Origin: Phlebotomus papatasi | Taxonomy: Eukaryota > Arthropoda > Insecta > Diptera > Psychodidae | Assembly (NCBI RefSeq): GCF_024763615.1 | Contig: NC_077223.1 | Coordinates: forward strand, 63,302,627 to 63,366,626 | DNA: 64,000 nt | Direction of reading: 5' to 3' | Shown here: piece by piece, positions 10,581 through 22,231 of the stretch | How the letters are laid out: every line of letters begins with the position of its first letter | Position numbering within the stretch: the stretch's first letter is position 1 | Translations under genes and position numbers: made by a program | Notes under the pieces: model-generated | Database searches by the model: none | What the model was told of the DNA's origin: nothing | The model's input: the letters and a program-made list of their open reading frames with translations, nothing else

Positions 10581-12254
10581 CACTGTGCAACAATTTTGAA
10601 CTTTTTTTTTGTCCCTGGGTTCTTATGCTATTTTTCTATTGCTAGGGTCAAATGATTTACGAAAATACTTATCATTTTGATTTCATTTGGATTTTGCGCC
10701 TGGTATTTACGAAAAACGGTTTTTTCCGTTTTTTGATACTTGGGTGCCTATATCTCCGAATCTGCTGAACTAATTTATTTCTTACTTTGGAACAATTTGT
10801 TGTCCTTTACATGCCCGATAAATCCTCTGAACAAATGAAGTTCGTACAACTGACACCAGGGGCGCTGTAGTCACAAATATGTCAGAAAACATGGAAAAAT
10901 CGAACTTTTTAGCAACTTTGATCAAAAATATTTCGAAAACTAGGACTGTCCATAACAATCTGTTTCATGGGTTTGATAGAGAATTTAATCAGCTACATTT
11001 TCGTCCATGTACAACTTTTCTCTCAGATTATTTTTTAACCTCGATATTGAGGTTCAAACGAAAAACGAGCACTCAGCCAACTAAAGAAAAACTTAACTAT
11101 TTCGCAAATTTTGACTTTTTCTTTTCAAGTTTAGATAACCCAGAGTATTATTTTCACTTTTCTTACAGTTGCAGGACTTTATTAATACTCATTGCTTTAT
11201 AAAATGTGTTTAGATATAATACAAGGTAATAACTCAAACAATATCTTCAGTAAGATTTCAGTGTTATTTCAATCTCAAAAGACTATTACAAAAAAGGCAT
11301 ATTAACTGCATATTGCAAAATTTTAAATATTTCAAAGAATATTTCTTGTTAAATTTACGTTTTAGAATCAATAAGTATCTATTTTACCTTTTACATACCA
11401 GTTACATATGTAAAACTTTGCAAAAAAATCCTTTTTCTAAATTCATTTCTTTTTATAATTCTTTAAAAAAATTTCCTACATTTATCTACAATCCTACAAT
11501 TTTAACCTCATAATTACGTGATTTTCGTCGAAATAAATCTAAAACTAGTTTTTGAACTTGTAATTGTTACTTTATGTATATCACATATGTTAAAGTTTTA
11601 TACAAGTTTCCAAGGAATAAAATAATATTTAAAAATTTAAAATGTCATATAAAAATCACCATAATATCGATATTTAAGTATTAAATAATATAATAAAAGC
11701 TTGTACTGCCTAATTGCGAAGAAAGAAAGCAATAACACTCGAAATTGTGAAGGATTTATTAAGTTGGCTGAATGCTCATTTTTCGTTTGAACCTCAATTT
11801 CGAGGTTAAAAAATAATCTGAGCAAAAAGTTGTATATAAACAAAAATGTAGCTAATAAAATTCTCTATCAAACCCATAAATAAGATTGTTAAGGACGGTT
11901 TTAGTTTTCGAGATATTCTTGATCAAAGTTGCTACAAATTTCGATTTTTACATGTTTTCTGACATTTATGGGACTACAGCGCCGCTGGTGTCGGTTGTAC
12001 GAACTTCATCTGTTCAGAAGATTTATCGGTCATCTAAAGGAGAACAAATTGTTCCAAAGTAAGAAATAAATCAGTTCAGCAGATTCGGAGATATAGGCAC
12101 CCAAGTATCAAAAAACGGAAAAAACCGTTTTTCGTAAATACCAGGCGCAAAATCCAAATGAAATCAAAATGATAAGTATTTTCGTAAATCATTTGACCCT
12201 AGCAATAGAAAAAATAGCATGAGAACCCAGGGACAAAATCATCGTTGCACAGTG
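10581..12254. mobile_element. 1.67-kb element with ~500-bp terminal inverted repeats
   Basis: The ends CACTGTGCAAC / GTTGCACAGTG are flanked by TTA on both sides. The arms, about 10581-11085 and 11760-12254, remain clearly complementary throughout, e.g. GGGTGCCTATATCTCCGAAT against its inverse at about 12080-12100. The centre (11090-11755) is AT-rich and non-coding. It lies in SPR intron 3 within an AT-palindromic tract (10500-10580, 12255-12300). No transposase is seen. Confidence 0.82.
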
Positions 12255-12367
12255 TTATAATATATTATATTAAATATAAATAATATTATAAATACCAAAT
12301 TAATTTTATTTAAACCAAATTATATAGAGCCCTCACCTCCCAAAACTCTTTCGAGGATTAACAGAAA

Positions 12368-12625
12368 ACAAATGTAAAATTGTTCGTAAATGTTTGTGAA
12401 TTCCCTACAAACATTTACAATTCAGTTTGTAAACGTTTGTACATTTTTTTACAAATATCGATCGTGAAATGATCTATCGACAAGCATTTTTTATTCTTTT
12501 ACAAACATTTGTTCATAAATTCTTGTAAACACACAGAAAAATGTTCGTAAAATTTTGTCATTTGTTCGTAAAGATTTACCAGACCAACAAAAATGTACAA
12601 ACAAATGTTTGCAAAAATACAAAAT
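12368..12625. mobile_element. Decayed relative of the TTCGTAAA palindromic MITE
   Basis: TAAAATTGTTCGTAAATGTT and GTTCGTAAAATTTTGTCATT match the element at 9954-10479. The arms are diverged and the outer ends are not clear. Confidence 0.6.
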
Positions 12626-12679
12626 GATTAAAAAAAAGTTCAAAATTCTGAAAGGAATTAAATTATATGGAAGAAAATA

Positions 12680-12805
12680 TTTAGAATAATTTCCCAGGAC
12701 ACAGAAGATGTCCCTTTGCCTCCAGCAAGCGCGAGTGCAATCGCGGAAGTAGCTATGACACTTTTAAGAATTCGATATTTTGACTTTCGGGATTTTGACC
12801 GGAAC
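12680..12805 (-). mobile_element. Fragment of the CCAAAATCCCG foldback family
   Basis: GCTATGACACTTTTAAGAAT and the end GGGATTTTGACCGGAAC match the right end of 6563-7262, but only one repeat unit remains in the arm. Confidence 0.65.
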
Positions 12806-13432
12806 CCGAAAATTACAACACCTAAAACTAAAAAAAAGTGTATCACAAATTCAATTCTTCTAGTTTAATCAAAGATTATTTAATTTTACAACATTTTCTT
12901 CTCTGTATCAAAAGTCAATGAATTTTATCCATAAATTATCTGTAGTACAGAGTAAATCAGATTTAGATGTATTAACATTGCTTGCTTAACCCAATTATTC
13001 GAATGAAAAATCTACTGTTGTACCAAAATGTGCTACAACTCAATTTCTGCCTAAGAAATCACTAATTTCGCAAATTACCTGCAAATTCAGTAATGTGAGA
13101 GGCAATTAATTCAAACTTTCTCACATTTACATAAATATCCGGCGGCACTTGAGCCTCGAGCGTCCTACTTATCGTCAATCTTGCCGAAACATACCTGGGT
13201 ACCATTTACGTTACCAGCCTCCAATTTTGTATTATATGGAGAGTGTGCTTGGCGTGAGGCAATTGTATTTATTAAGAGCTAAACATTGTACAGCTATCCG
13301 CTTCATTTATCTCCCCTTAGCAGCGTGTTTTTAATTGCATCACCCCCCAAAGTGGATCCTCCTGAAGAAGAATCCCTAGCTTGATAATGTTAAGAGGAAA
13401 TTGAATGAAGTCTAATATGGTTTTTCTTGCAG

Positions 13433-13497
13433 ATACATTTATGTGTGTCATGCGCCCGTCGCGCGTACCTGGTGCACGATGCCCCGCGTAAAGAAAG
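13433..13497 (+). CDS. SPR: SPR coding exon 4 (intracellular loop 2)
   Basis: A 65-bp exon lies between TTGCAG and G|GTAAGT. It completes R169 and encodes YIYVCHAPVARTWCTMPRVKK, the second intracellular loop after QRY, which is almost invariant in SPR proteins. It leaves phase 1 for the next exon. The preceding intron 3 (7978-13432) carries several of the large palindromic elements listed here. Confidence 0.92.
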
Positions 13498-13618
13498 GTA
13501 AGTTGTTAATTGCATTAAGTACTCTTCAGTGGAGTGGGCTAACGATGCTATAATGTCGATAATGTGTATCGTTTTTCACCAAATAATAATGTATATTAAC
13601 TTCTTCATCACATTTCAG

Positions 13619-13676
13619 TGATCTTCTATACCTTCGTGGCCGCAATGCTTCATCAGAGTACCCGTTTCGTCGATAG
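13619..13676 (+). CDS. SPR: SPR coding exon 5 (TM4)
   Basis: A 58-bp exon lies between TTTCAG and AG|GTAATT, 121 bp after exon 4. It encodes VIFYTFVAAMLHQSTRFVD plus two bases of R210, which is TM4 and the start of extracellular loop 2. The HQSTRF block is characteristic of the family. The donor GTAATT is somewhat weaker than the others; the following intron is 9.8 kb. Confidence 0.9.
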
Positions 13677-13817
13677 GTAATTACCATCATTGAACTTTTC
13701 TTCTCCTTGGTAGAGTACACTGAGAAAATATTGCACGATTGTCATTAGAAAATTTTACTATCTGACAAGTTCAAATTCTACCTTGAAATTGAAATTTGGT
13801 TTATAATAGCTCAAATA

Positions 13818-14443
13818 GGGTAAGTGTGCCAAATTTCGGCATAGTTGCATGCAAGCGCCAAAGTATCAAGTTTGAAATGTAATATTTTTAATACAAATTG
13901 AATTCTTTTATTACTCCTCTTTAACTCTTTCGCGTCTTTAGGGTCATATATGACCCGGGGAAAAAGTTTCTTTTTGGCTATTTACATTAATTGAAATCTA
14001 ACTGGAGTCTTGAGAAAATGAGCCAAGAATCTTACATCCTTCTATTATGATGTCGTGCACGAACAGATAGATTTCAATTAATGTAAATACCCAAAAAAAA
14101 CTTTTTTCCCCGAGTCATGATATTACCCTAAAGACGCGAAAGAGTTAAGGAGTGTTCCTTGGATCCTTGTAGACAGTTTATCGTCTTTATTTTCTCTAAA
14201 ATTATTCTTTACATTTTAAAATTAATAAAAATGTAGACATAGCTGTGGTGGCCTATTTCGGTCACCTTCATTCTCATAGTTCCTTGCTTTTCCGGAATAC
14301 TTCCAATGTATTTTTCACATCATCTCGTTTGTCGAAGTGTATAATCTCTAAAGAGGGTATGCAAAAACTAAAAATTCGTGGAAATTCGAAGAACAAAAAA
14401 GTGGCCGGAATTGCAAGTTGGCCTAAATTTAGTACACTTACCC
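13818..14443 (+). mobile_element. GGGTAAGTGTGCC MITE, copy 2, with nested insertion
   Basis: It has the same orientation as copy 1, is TA-flanked, and lies 142 bp after SPR exon 5. A second MITE (13925-14144) is inserted at a TTAA, splitting it after the CTCTTT segment. Confidence 0.87.
13925..14144. mobile_element. TTAA-flanked piggyBac-like MITE (220 bp)
   Basis: Perfect TTAA copies (13921-13924, 14145-14148) flank inverted ends CTCTTTCGCGTCTTTAGGGT / ACCCTAAAGACGCGAAAGAG. TTAA duplication is the signature of piggyBac transposases. It is nested in the GGGTAAG MITE copy 2. Confidence 0.85.
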
Positions 14444-14596
14444 TACACCTTTTAGATCAGAAAAATTTTATGAATTCAAAATTCACATCACTTTCTTTCT
14501 CAAACATTTTGATTATGTCTATCCCATTCATTCGCACCTCAAATTAGATTGATCCTAATTGAATTTGGTGTGATATTTAAATGTAGAAGAAGAGTA

Positions 14597-14849
14597 CACT
14601 AAGAGAAATCCGAAAAAGTTAAAATAACATTCCGGAAATGTTTATTTTACCCTCCAATATTGATCCAAAATCGGTGAAACTATTATGCTTTTTAGGTGTA
14701 TTATGGGTTAAAGTTACCCTTTTTCATGCTAATTTTACCCTTAGAAAGATGTAAAATTAACATTAAAATATGTTGATATATTTTTACACCTAAAAAGTGC
14801 TAAAGTTCTGAGGAAAAGAAGTTAACCGCACCCCCGTTTTTTCTCAATG
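14597..14849 (+). mobile_element. CACTGAG MITE, copy 1
   Basis: It is flanked by TA on both sides. The left end CACTAAGAGAAATCCGAAAA and right end TTTTTTCTCAATG define the family, with TAGGTGTA and GGTGTAAAATTA internal motifs. Copies are at 15125, 15731 and 49850. Confidence 0.83.
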
Positions 14850-14930
14850 TACGAAAGAGTGGGATAAACATATGCGAATACATTGAGAAAGGGATGTGTA
14901 TTTTAGTTTCTTGAAATTTCCCTGATGTAA

Positions 14931-15057
14931 TGTCCTCTACACACTAGAGTCAATATTGAATGTCAATATTGAATGTCAATATTGAAGTAAATTCCCTACA
15001 CTTGTGTAGGAAAAACTCTTGAATATGGACATAAATGTATCTAGTGTGTAGAGGCCA
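14931..15057. mobile_element. TGTCCTCTACACACTAGA MITE
   Basis: Inverted ends CCTCTACACACTAGAG / ATCTAGTGTGTAGAGG. The left half holds a triplicated AATATTGAATGTC unit (14950-14990). Relatives are at 24989-25099 and 61957-62100, with a partial one at 24528. Confidence 0.72.
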
Positions 15058-15124
15058 TAAAAGGTGTACCGTAGCTATAAATATAAAAATAGTAAAATTT
15101 TCTAACTTGCTTTACCATTAAGTA

Positions 15125-15394
15125 CACTGAGAAAAAAAGGGGTGCGATTAACTTTTTTTCTTCATAACTTTAACACTTTTTAGGTGTAAAAATATATCAA
15201 CATATTTTAATGTTAATTTTACACCTTTTTAAGGGTCACCTTTTTAAGGGTGTTAAAATTAACATGAAAAAGGGTAACTTTATACGATAATACACCTAAA
15301 AAGCATAATATTTACACCGATTTCGGATCAATAATGCAGGGTAAAATTAATATTTCCGGAATGTTATTTTAACTTTTTCGGATTTCTCTCAGTG
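15125..15394 (-). mobile_element. CACTGAG MITE, copy 2
   Basis: It is in inverse orientation to copy 1 and TA-flanked: CACTGAGAAAAAAAGGGGTG ... AAATCC-type right end CTCTCAGTG. It has a short internal duplication of CCTTTTTAAGGGT (about 15225-15250). Confidence 0.83.
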
Positions 15395-15730
15395 TAATAA
15401 TCGAAAATTCTATCGTGCTGTATATACTATATATGCTATATATACATACTAAAACACATATGCTTAGTTAATTCTATCAACCAAAGAAAAAAATTCTAGT
15501 CTGCTAATTTGCTCAATATTCCTTCTGAAACATACCATTAGGAGAATTCTGTAACAGTATGACAGGAATATGGATATGACTAATTATAAACCAATGCGGT
15601 TAATTCGGAGAAAAGTAAATGGACTACAGTGGAATATCTCCAATTGAATTTTTTTTATTAAATAATTTTAATTTTATAAGCTAAAAGCTTTTATGAATTG
15701 AATTGAAAAGTCTACAAAAAACTTACTAAA

Positions 15731-15981
15731 CACTGAGAAAAAAAGAGGGTGTGATTAACTTTTTTTCCTCAGAATTTTAACACTTTTTAAATGTAAAAAT
15801 ATATCAACATTTTCAATGTTAATTTTACACCTTTTTAAGGGTAAAATTAACATGAAAAGGGTAACTTTAACCCCTAATACACCTAAAAAGGGTAATATTT
15901 ACACCGATTTTGGATCAATATTGGAGGGTAAAATAAACATTTCCGGAATGTTATTTTAACTTTTTCGGATTTCTCTCAGTG
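15731..15981 (-). mobile_element. CACTGAG MITE, copy 3
   Basis: It is in inverse orientation, with ends CACTGAGAAAAAAAGAGGGT and GATTTCTCTCAGTG. It lies 336 bp from copy 2 in the same orientation. The right flank is TA; the left has decayed to AA. Confidence 0.82.
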
Positions 15982-17050
15982 TACTAGTAAACTAAGAGCT
16001 TTACAGAACTCCTTGCAATGGCCATTCGATGCTCACTAGAGTATAACATTGTCCTGCTCCCGAATATGCCAATAGAATTTATCCTATAACATTTGTGATA
16101 TCCTTACAGAATACCCCTACAGCACATTTTTTTTATTTAATTTTACTCCGGATTCCCCCAATCCCATACTGATACGCAAAATTTTAAACAAATAAATGTT
16201 GAATTCTTTCTCTTTTATATAATAAATTATTAGTAAAATAAAATTGTAATTTCTGCTATTTTCTGCTGCCAACTTAGCTAAAAATCATCTTTTTCAGTGT
16301 ATAAAAAAGAAAATTGTAATTGATTTAAATTGGCAACGGGTTGTTATTCAAATTGGAAGGCGTGGAAATATTTTAATGGATATTGGAACATATTATTACA
16401 TGTTTATTTATATTATAATAACAATTTGCTTATAAACACATCGCAATATTTGATGTAATATCCCGCACGAATTTTTATTGACTATATTATAGGAAGTATT
16501 ATTATAATAATCGTAATAATGTTTTTTTCATTAATATCACAATACAAACATTGCAAAAAGAAAAAAAAATATCAAAATTGAATATTGCTGATGCACTTTG
16601 AAACTTCCTCTAAAAACTTAGAGATTGATGATTTTATTTTCGTTAAATCCCTAAAAACAAGTTAGAATTTTTCACTCAATAATGTAGCGAAAAATTTACA
16701 ATATTTGAGATCAAGCCTCATCATAGATTATTTAGCATTTTTAACCCTAGAATCAATAAGATTTTATAACAGAACAGTTAGTTGGAAAGGCTTGGAGAAG
16801 TAATAATATAACAATTAGTTAATAACATAATTTCAGTTCACTAAAACACTCTAAGTAAGAACATCCTATGTGATTTTATTTTCATATTCACAAACTTTCC
16901 ACAAAACACAATATATTTAGCAATATTAGCGTTAAACTATCACAACGCATTTCCATTTAATTAAAACAAACTTGCAAGCGCAATGTTGTCAGTAAAGTTT
17001 CAATTTAATGTGATATAGCAGATAGTGAATGGAAAAATAGACTTCTCTTG
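15982..17050. other. SPR intron 5, AT-rich stretch
   Basis: Very AT-rich, with weak palindromes around 16380-16560; no gene seen. Confidence 0.55.
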
Positions 17051-17844
17051 ATTTTACTGCTCAAACTCAAAAACATAGCAGTAATATACAATCCACTTTC
17101 GGCTGGGATTCTTTATTTTTGAATTTGTCACCGATTTGGAGCTTAAACGGTAAGAGATATGAACTTTCGGTCTTCGGGAACGCTAATAAAAAGCATTATT
17201 GAACATCCCTCATACCGCTCCAAAACATTTTTTTTTCTCAATCGGCCATGACTCGGTAAAATACTCGTAATTGGATTAACCATTAATATTTTATTTTTAT
17301 TTGTCCGAAAATTCGTCACCAGGATAGAAATCAAACGGTAAGAGATATCGCCGTCCCTTCTTCGGTGACTTTCCCATAAGTCAATATTATCTCAAAATGT
17401 TTTTCTCCGTTTTCCCCTTTTTCTCCAAAACCATGTTTCTTTTTTTATTTATTTTGAAAATAGTTCCTACGATTCCTTTTATTTTCGAATATGTTTTTTG
17501 AGGTAGCCCCAGGCGACATTTCGCTCGTTCAATCGAAAATCAATTTCGACATCGAATTTACGAAGGTTTAAATTTAAATGTTGAAGCATTCTAAAATTAT
17601 TTCATAACAGTTTAGATTAAACTTTAAAGTCAAATTCTTACAAAAAAAATAACTAGAAAAACATGTGTTTTAGGAGATGGAGGAGGATGGTGGATGAGGC
17701 AAGAAGAAAACCGTCTGGAGATATTGTTTTTTTTTATTGGGGGTTTTCGAAGACCGACAGTTGATTTACCGTTTAAGCTCCAGGACGGTCATCAAAAAAA
17801 GTCGATTATATAACTGCTCTCTGTTTGAGTTCGAGCAGTAAAAT
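17051..17844. mobile_element. ATTTTACTGCTC inverted-repeat element
   Basis: Ends ATTTTACTGCTCAAACTCAA / TTGAGTTCGAGCAGTAAAAT. Similar terminal sequence (GTTGAGTTCGAGTAGTAAAA with TCGAAGACCG upstream) occurs at 39240-39363, so the family has further members. The interior is non-coding. Confidence 0.68.
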
Positions 17845-18431
17845 TGCAATTTATTAAAAAATTATAAATTTTGTTATGATTTTTAAATAATTTTTGATCC
17901 AGTTTAAATCGATAATTAAACCGCTATTGACACAAAAATTATGTGAAAAAATACAATATGATTCTCGTAGATCTTTTTATCTCGTGAGAGTTTGAGCACT
18001 CTGCAAATCTGGGCCACTTTGCCATTCTCCTTTTCTCTTTAATTCTTTACGACCGACGCAACGTTTTGAGGATGAATACTCTTTTCACCAAGTTTAAAAT
18101 TGGAGGACTAACAGAGAAATCTGTGTCAGTCCCTTGAATGATGCACTTCAAATTGAAAAATTGTGATAAGACCAAGTAAAGTGCAGCAGCATATTCTCCA
18201 TCCTATACGTGATTTTTGCCCTATATTGGAAGCCTGAACGTCGTGAGAAATTAAAGAAAAAATCAAGGGAAAGTTATATCTCCGTCCACTCTTTGTTCCA
18301 AGCACTATTCCAAATGCAAATATTTTTTTATGGAATAATGACTAAAGCAATTCAATTTATTCCATCTCAAATTCATTTTCAAATTGAATTCAAAATGTAA
18401 AATTTACTTTGCGAAGAAATCTTTGCATGTG

Positions 18432-18990
18432 CAATAGACTCTCTCAAATTCAGTCATTTGGGACCGAAATTTCAGCCGAATTGGAAAGAATTTCGAGAAT
18501 TATTAAAAAATACTAGTATTAAGTTTACATACTCATATTTATAGTAAATTTCATGAAAATCCCTTAATAATGCAAAATGACATCATAACTTAAGACAAAC
18601 TTAGCAAATTTGAGCATAAGGTAAAGTACCCTTTATTCGACCGGTTCCTCTATTCGACCGGTAGATTTATTTATTCAATTTAATTATATTTGCTATAATA
18701 TTTTGTGTATGATCTAACATTAATAGGTCAATTATTCTTTAAATAATACGAATCAGTGACAAATTCATAGAAATTGATGAAATTCACCATCAAATATTCA
18801 AAAATTGACCCACCGGTCGAATAGAGGAACCCGGTCGAGTAAGGGTACTTTACCTTATTTGCTTCACTCGATAATAATCATAGTCAAACTTTAAAATTTC
18901 AACAAACTTTTTTTTTTAATTTAACTTCTGCTCAAATTAATAAGTATAGTCCGATATCAAAAGAGCCGAATTAATGAGAGTCTACTGTAG
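18432..18990. mobile_element. CAGTAGACTCTC MITE with nested element
   Basis: The outer ends AATAGACTCTCTCAAATTCA and GAATTAATGAGAGTCTACTG are inverted. A second inverted-repeat element is nested at 18617-18857. It is similar to 35754-36081. Confidence 0.65.
18617..18857. mobile_element. AAGGTAAAGTACCC MITE
   Basis: It is bounded by TAAGGTAAAGTACCC / GGGTACTTTACCTTA, with TTCGACCGGTTCCTCTATTC / GAATAGAGGAACCCGGTCGA just inside; about 240 bp. Confidence 0.8.
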
Positions 18991-19048
18991 TCTGGATTAG
19001 AACAATTTTTCACTATTGCTTCCTCAATATTATCGTATTATATTAATT

Positions 19049-19625
19049 TTGTCGACAAAGCAAGTTGACGTCGCTCTTAACGATACCGCTCGTATTATAA
19101 CAGGATGCTTAAAAGGCACTCCGGTGGACAAACTCTATCCCTTAGCAGGACTTGCTCCACCACGGGTCGGGAGACAAATGATCTCCAGTAGAGAGATGTC
19201 TAAGGTTCTTTCTAAGCCTAAGAATCTTCTTCATGGTCACAAAAAACCAAGAGTAAGGCTGTAGTCTCACAAGAGCTTTTGCCACTCTGTCAAACTACTT
19301 GACCAATCTTCACAGGAGGCCAGACTTCATCTGTGAAAGGAAGTCCTACCACCAGATTTTGTCGAATTAAAGGAAGGTCTTCCTCCTAGTGGTGACCAAG
19401 ACTGAAAGACATAGAAGTCTCTCAATCGTTTGAGAAGCTGCGTTGCACGTTCGAGGGACAACAGACGGTGATGTGGATCACCCCCTATTTGTGTATTCGT
19501 CCGTCGTCCCCTGCCTTATGCGGAATAGGGGATTTAATGTCGGCAAGTTCGATTTCCATTGACGTTGCCCGTTTTTGGGCAAGACAAACTTTAGGCCTCC
19601 ACACAATTAATAATGTGGACAAATT
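19049..19625 (+). pseudogene. Decayed C-terminal fragment of a non-LTR reverse transcriptase
   Basis: A frame ending at 19264 reads VDVALNDTARIITGCLKGTP then VDKLYPLAGLAPPRVGRQ, the conserved C-terminal thumb/post-RT region of non-LTR retrotransposon ORF2 (usual pattern ALNDxxRxITG, PVxxLYxLxGIAPPxxRR). Beyond the stop, other frames still show RSLNRLRSCVARSRDN and cysteine/proline-rich traces, so at least one frameshift separates the parts. It is a different family from the neighbouring intact RT. The 3' limit near 19625 is approximate. Confidence 0.7.
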
Positions 19626-19926
19626 CCATTTATTTAACAATTAATTATAATGATAAATTCTCAAAAGTTATTTTTCTTAATTTAGGATAAGTCCATTTCG
19701 CATGAATTCCAATACGTTTCTAACGTTTTGTTGATACTTAAAGACCTTGACTGTATGTCAGGGCCACGATCCAACCTTCATTTGCGATACATATTTCACT
19801 TACCTCACTTACCTCAACTTGCTCTCGACTAGGGGAAAGTACTCTCCCTGCGAACGTTCATGCCTTCGAATAATATGAATTTACTTTTAGTTTTCCTAAG
19901 AGACTTACACATTTCTATGAAACATT

Positions 19927-21744
19927 CAATTCAATTCAATTCAATTTATTGATAAATAAATAGGACAAGCTGTCCTCTGTACAAAGAATTTCCCTAAACA
20001 ATTGTTTGTGCGGGATTTAAGGAATGCGTGGTAGACACAAATCTGAGGATAAGCTCCCTCTTCCGCTCACGCGGTAAGTTATTCCATAGAATAATTCCCT
20101 CTACAAAAAGGGAATTGCGGAGAATGCGACACCCCGAACCCGGCACACGGAGACACGAAGCCCTAGTGGATGATCCAGTCATCACAAACTCCGTGAGATA
20201 CCTTGGCCCACCAGTGTACAATAATCGAGAGACAAAGTCAACAGCACGAGTCTGCAGATAAGGGACAAGAGAAAGGCCTAGGATTGAGTCAACCCAAGGA
20301 GAAATATGATCGTATTTGCGCAACCCAAAAACGTAACGCACACAAGAATTAAATGCCCTATTCAGGCGATCCTTCGTCTCAACACTGGCGCTGAAAAATA
20401 ATTCAGCCCCATAGGTGAAGAAAGGAATAATTAGGGACCTAATAAGTAGGAGCCTGGTACCCTGTGGTGTGAAGGCTTGGAGACGTCTAAGAGTGCGCAA
20501 GGTATGGAAAACCTTTCTACAAATCTCAGCTGCATGGTCAGTCCAAGTAAGGGTTTCATTGAAAATGATTCCCAAATTCTTAACTCTGGAAGTGAAAGGA
20601 ATAACCTCATTCCCCAGAAATAAAGGGTAAGGATCAGGATTCCTCCACCTTGTATGAATAATTAAAGCTTGAGATTTAGCCGGATTAAGAACAAGTCCAT
20701 TGCGGTTGGCCCACTGATAGATTCTCGAAAGGTCATCATTAATGGCATCAAAAGCATGAAATGAATGACACGCATCCCCAGAGCAGTAAATCTGAAGGTC
20801 ATCAGCGTACAAATGATACCCACAGTATCTAAGAACACGCGGGAGATCGTTTATAAATAACGAGAATAAAATTGGCCCCAAAATGGAGCCCTGAGGAACC
20901 CCATGAGTGAGAGGAAGGGCAGCTGATGATTTCTCACCTGATCTCACAATTTGCGATCGAGACGCAAGATAAGAACTAATGAGTTTCACTGAAAATTCAG
21001 TGAACCCAAAGAGATCTTTTAACTTATGGCACAACAGACTGTGCGGAATGCTGTCAAAAGCTTTAGAGAAATCAAGGAGGATAAGAACACTAAACATGGA
21101 CCTATCCAGCGCCAACGCCAGATCATGCTCCACTCTGAGGAGAGCAGTTATAGTGCTGTGGTTCTTGCGGAACCCAGATTGGAACTCACACAGGAGACCA
21201 TTACTCTCGAGATGCAGAGTCATCTGATCGAGAAGAATAGACTCGAGTGGTTTCGAAAGCGATGGCAGAATGCTAATCGGCCTAAAATCTGAAGGAGAAG
21301 AGGGATTGGACACCTTCGGTATAGGTGTCACAAGAGCAATCTTCCAAGAAGCTGGGAAAGAGGAGGAAGTGATTATAAAATTATACAGCTCCGTGAGGCA
21401 GGGGAGAATAATCGGAAGCAAGAGGCGAACAAAATCAAGAAGAAGGCCATCAACACCTGAAGATGTCGACTTCATCCTCATGACAGCAGAATAAACTACT
21501 TGAGGAGAGACAGCAACGAAATTGAACTCAGGAAGAAGAGCTCCAGAAGGAGAGGGCATCGAGCAGGCCCCAGCACGCGCCGCAGAGCAGAAGTAAGAAT
21601 TCAGCTCATCCGGGTCAGCAACACCGGATTGAGATGACTTCTTCAAGCCAAGATGGCCGACATTGCGCCATAAAAGGGATGGGTCAAGAGAGGGATCTAA
21701 CTGGCCTCGGTAGTACCTCGACTTGGCATCGCGAATGAGTTGAG
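19927..21744 (-). mobile_element. 5'-truncated non-LTR retrotransposon with intact reverse transcriptase ORF
   Basis: A 1.8-kb LINE on the - strand sits in SPR intron 5. Its 3' end is a run of ATTGA-type pentamers (plus strand 19927-19945), and copies of AACATT (19921-19926 and 21745-21750) flank it as a target duplication. It interrupts a GGGGAAAG-family MITE whose halves are at 19832-19920 and 21751-21870. The reading frame is open up to the 5' junction, so the endonuclease and ORF1 were lost by truncation. It is antisense to SPR. Confidence 0.88.
19994..21742 (-). pseudogene. Reverse transcriptase (non-LTR), 5'-truncated ORF2 remnant
   Basis: The frame is open across the whole insert and ends at TAA 19996-19994, giving about 582 codons (550 after the internal TTG usually shown as its start). 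Counting from that TTG, RT landmarks are a DFRPISILPSLSK block, GFRKNHST, LLDFSKAFDSIPHSLL with the first catalytic Asp at D192, GVPQGSILGP, and YADD at 280-283. The C-terminus has FNSCVRYVFG and a LWNNLPRE block typical of Jockey/CR1-superfamily elements. There is no RNase H domain and no apurinic endonuclease. No stop or frameshift interrupts it, so the insertion looks young. It cannot encode a full element. Confidence 0.88.
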
Positions 21745-22231
21745 AACATTAGTTAGCTTATCATCAATTATTGATAATTCTGTGAGAATCATGTGTAAAT
21801 CTCTTAAGAAAAGTAGAAGAAATTCACATTATTCGAAGGTATGAACGTTCGAAGGGAGAGTACTTTCCCCTATACGAATTTTACTGTATTTTAGAGCATT
21901 GTCGACAGTTTTAATGACCTCATCCTTTTTAGAATAAAAATAAAATACGTCCAGTATAAATATAAATGAATAATATAAACTAAAAGCGTTTTTATATATC
22001 ATTTATTTAAATCATCTAATAAGGCAGCTTATAGTTAGAAGTTACGACAAAATCATATTGAGCGTTGCTTGAAATAATTTGCGATATTTCCTTGTGTTCT
22101 TTTCATTGCATTTATTTTGAAAGTTTAAAGACAGTGAAATTTTTATTTTTTTTTAAGTTACTTGAAAAATGTGAATAATCGCAAATAAAACCCAGGGAAA
22201 GATATTATGAGAATAATGTGTATTACCTGTA

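Larger units (their letters stand above)
19832..21870. mobile_element. GGGGAAAG MITE split by the RT-bearing LINE
   Basis: TA-flanked halves 19832-19920 and 21751-21870 carry GGGGAAAGTACTCTCCCT and its inverse AGGGAGAGTACTTTCCCC, with CGAACGTTCATGCCTTCGAA near both ends. It was an element of about 220 bp before LINE insertion. Confidence 0.83.

Noticed and set aside
20028..21494. Plus-strand frames of 71-88 codons
   Set aside because: They are antisense shadows of the reverse transcriptase ORF.
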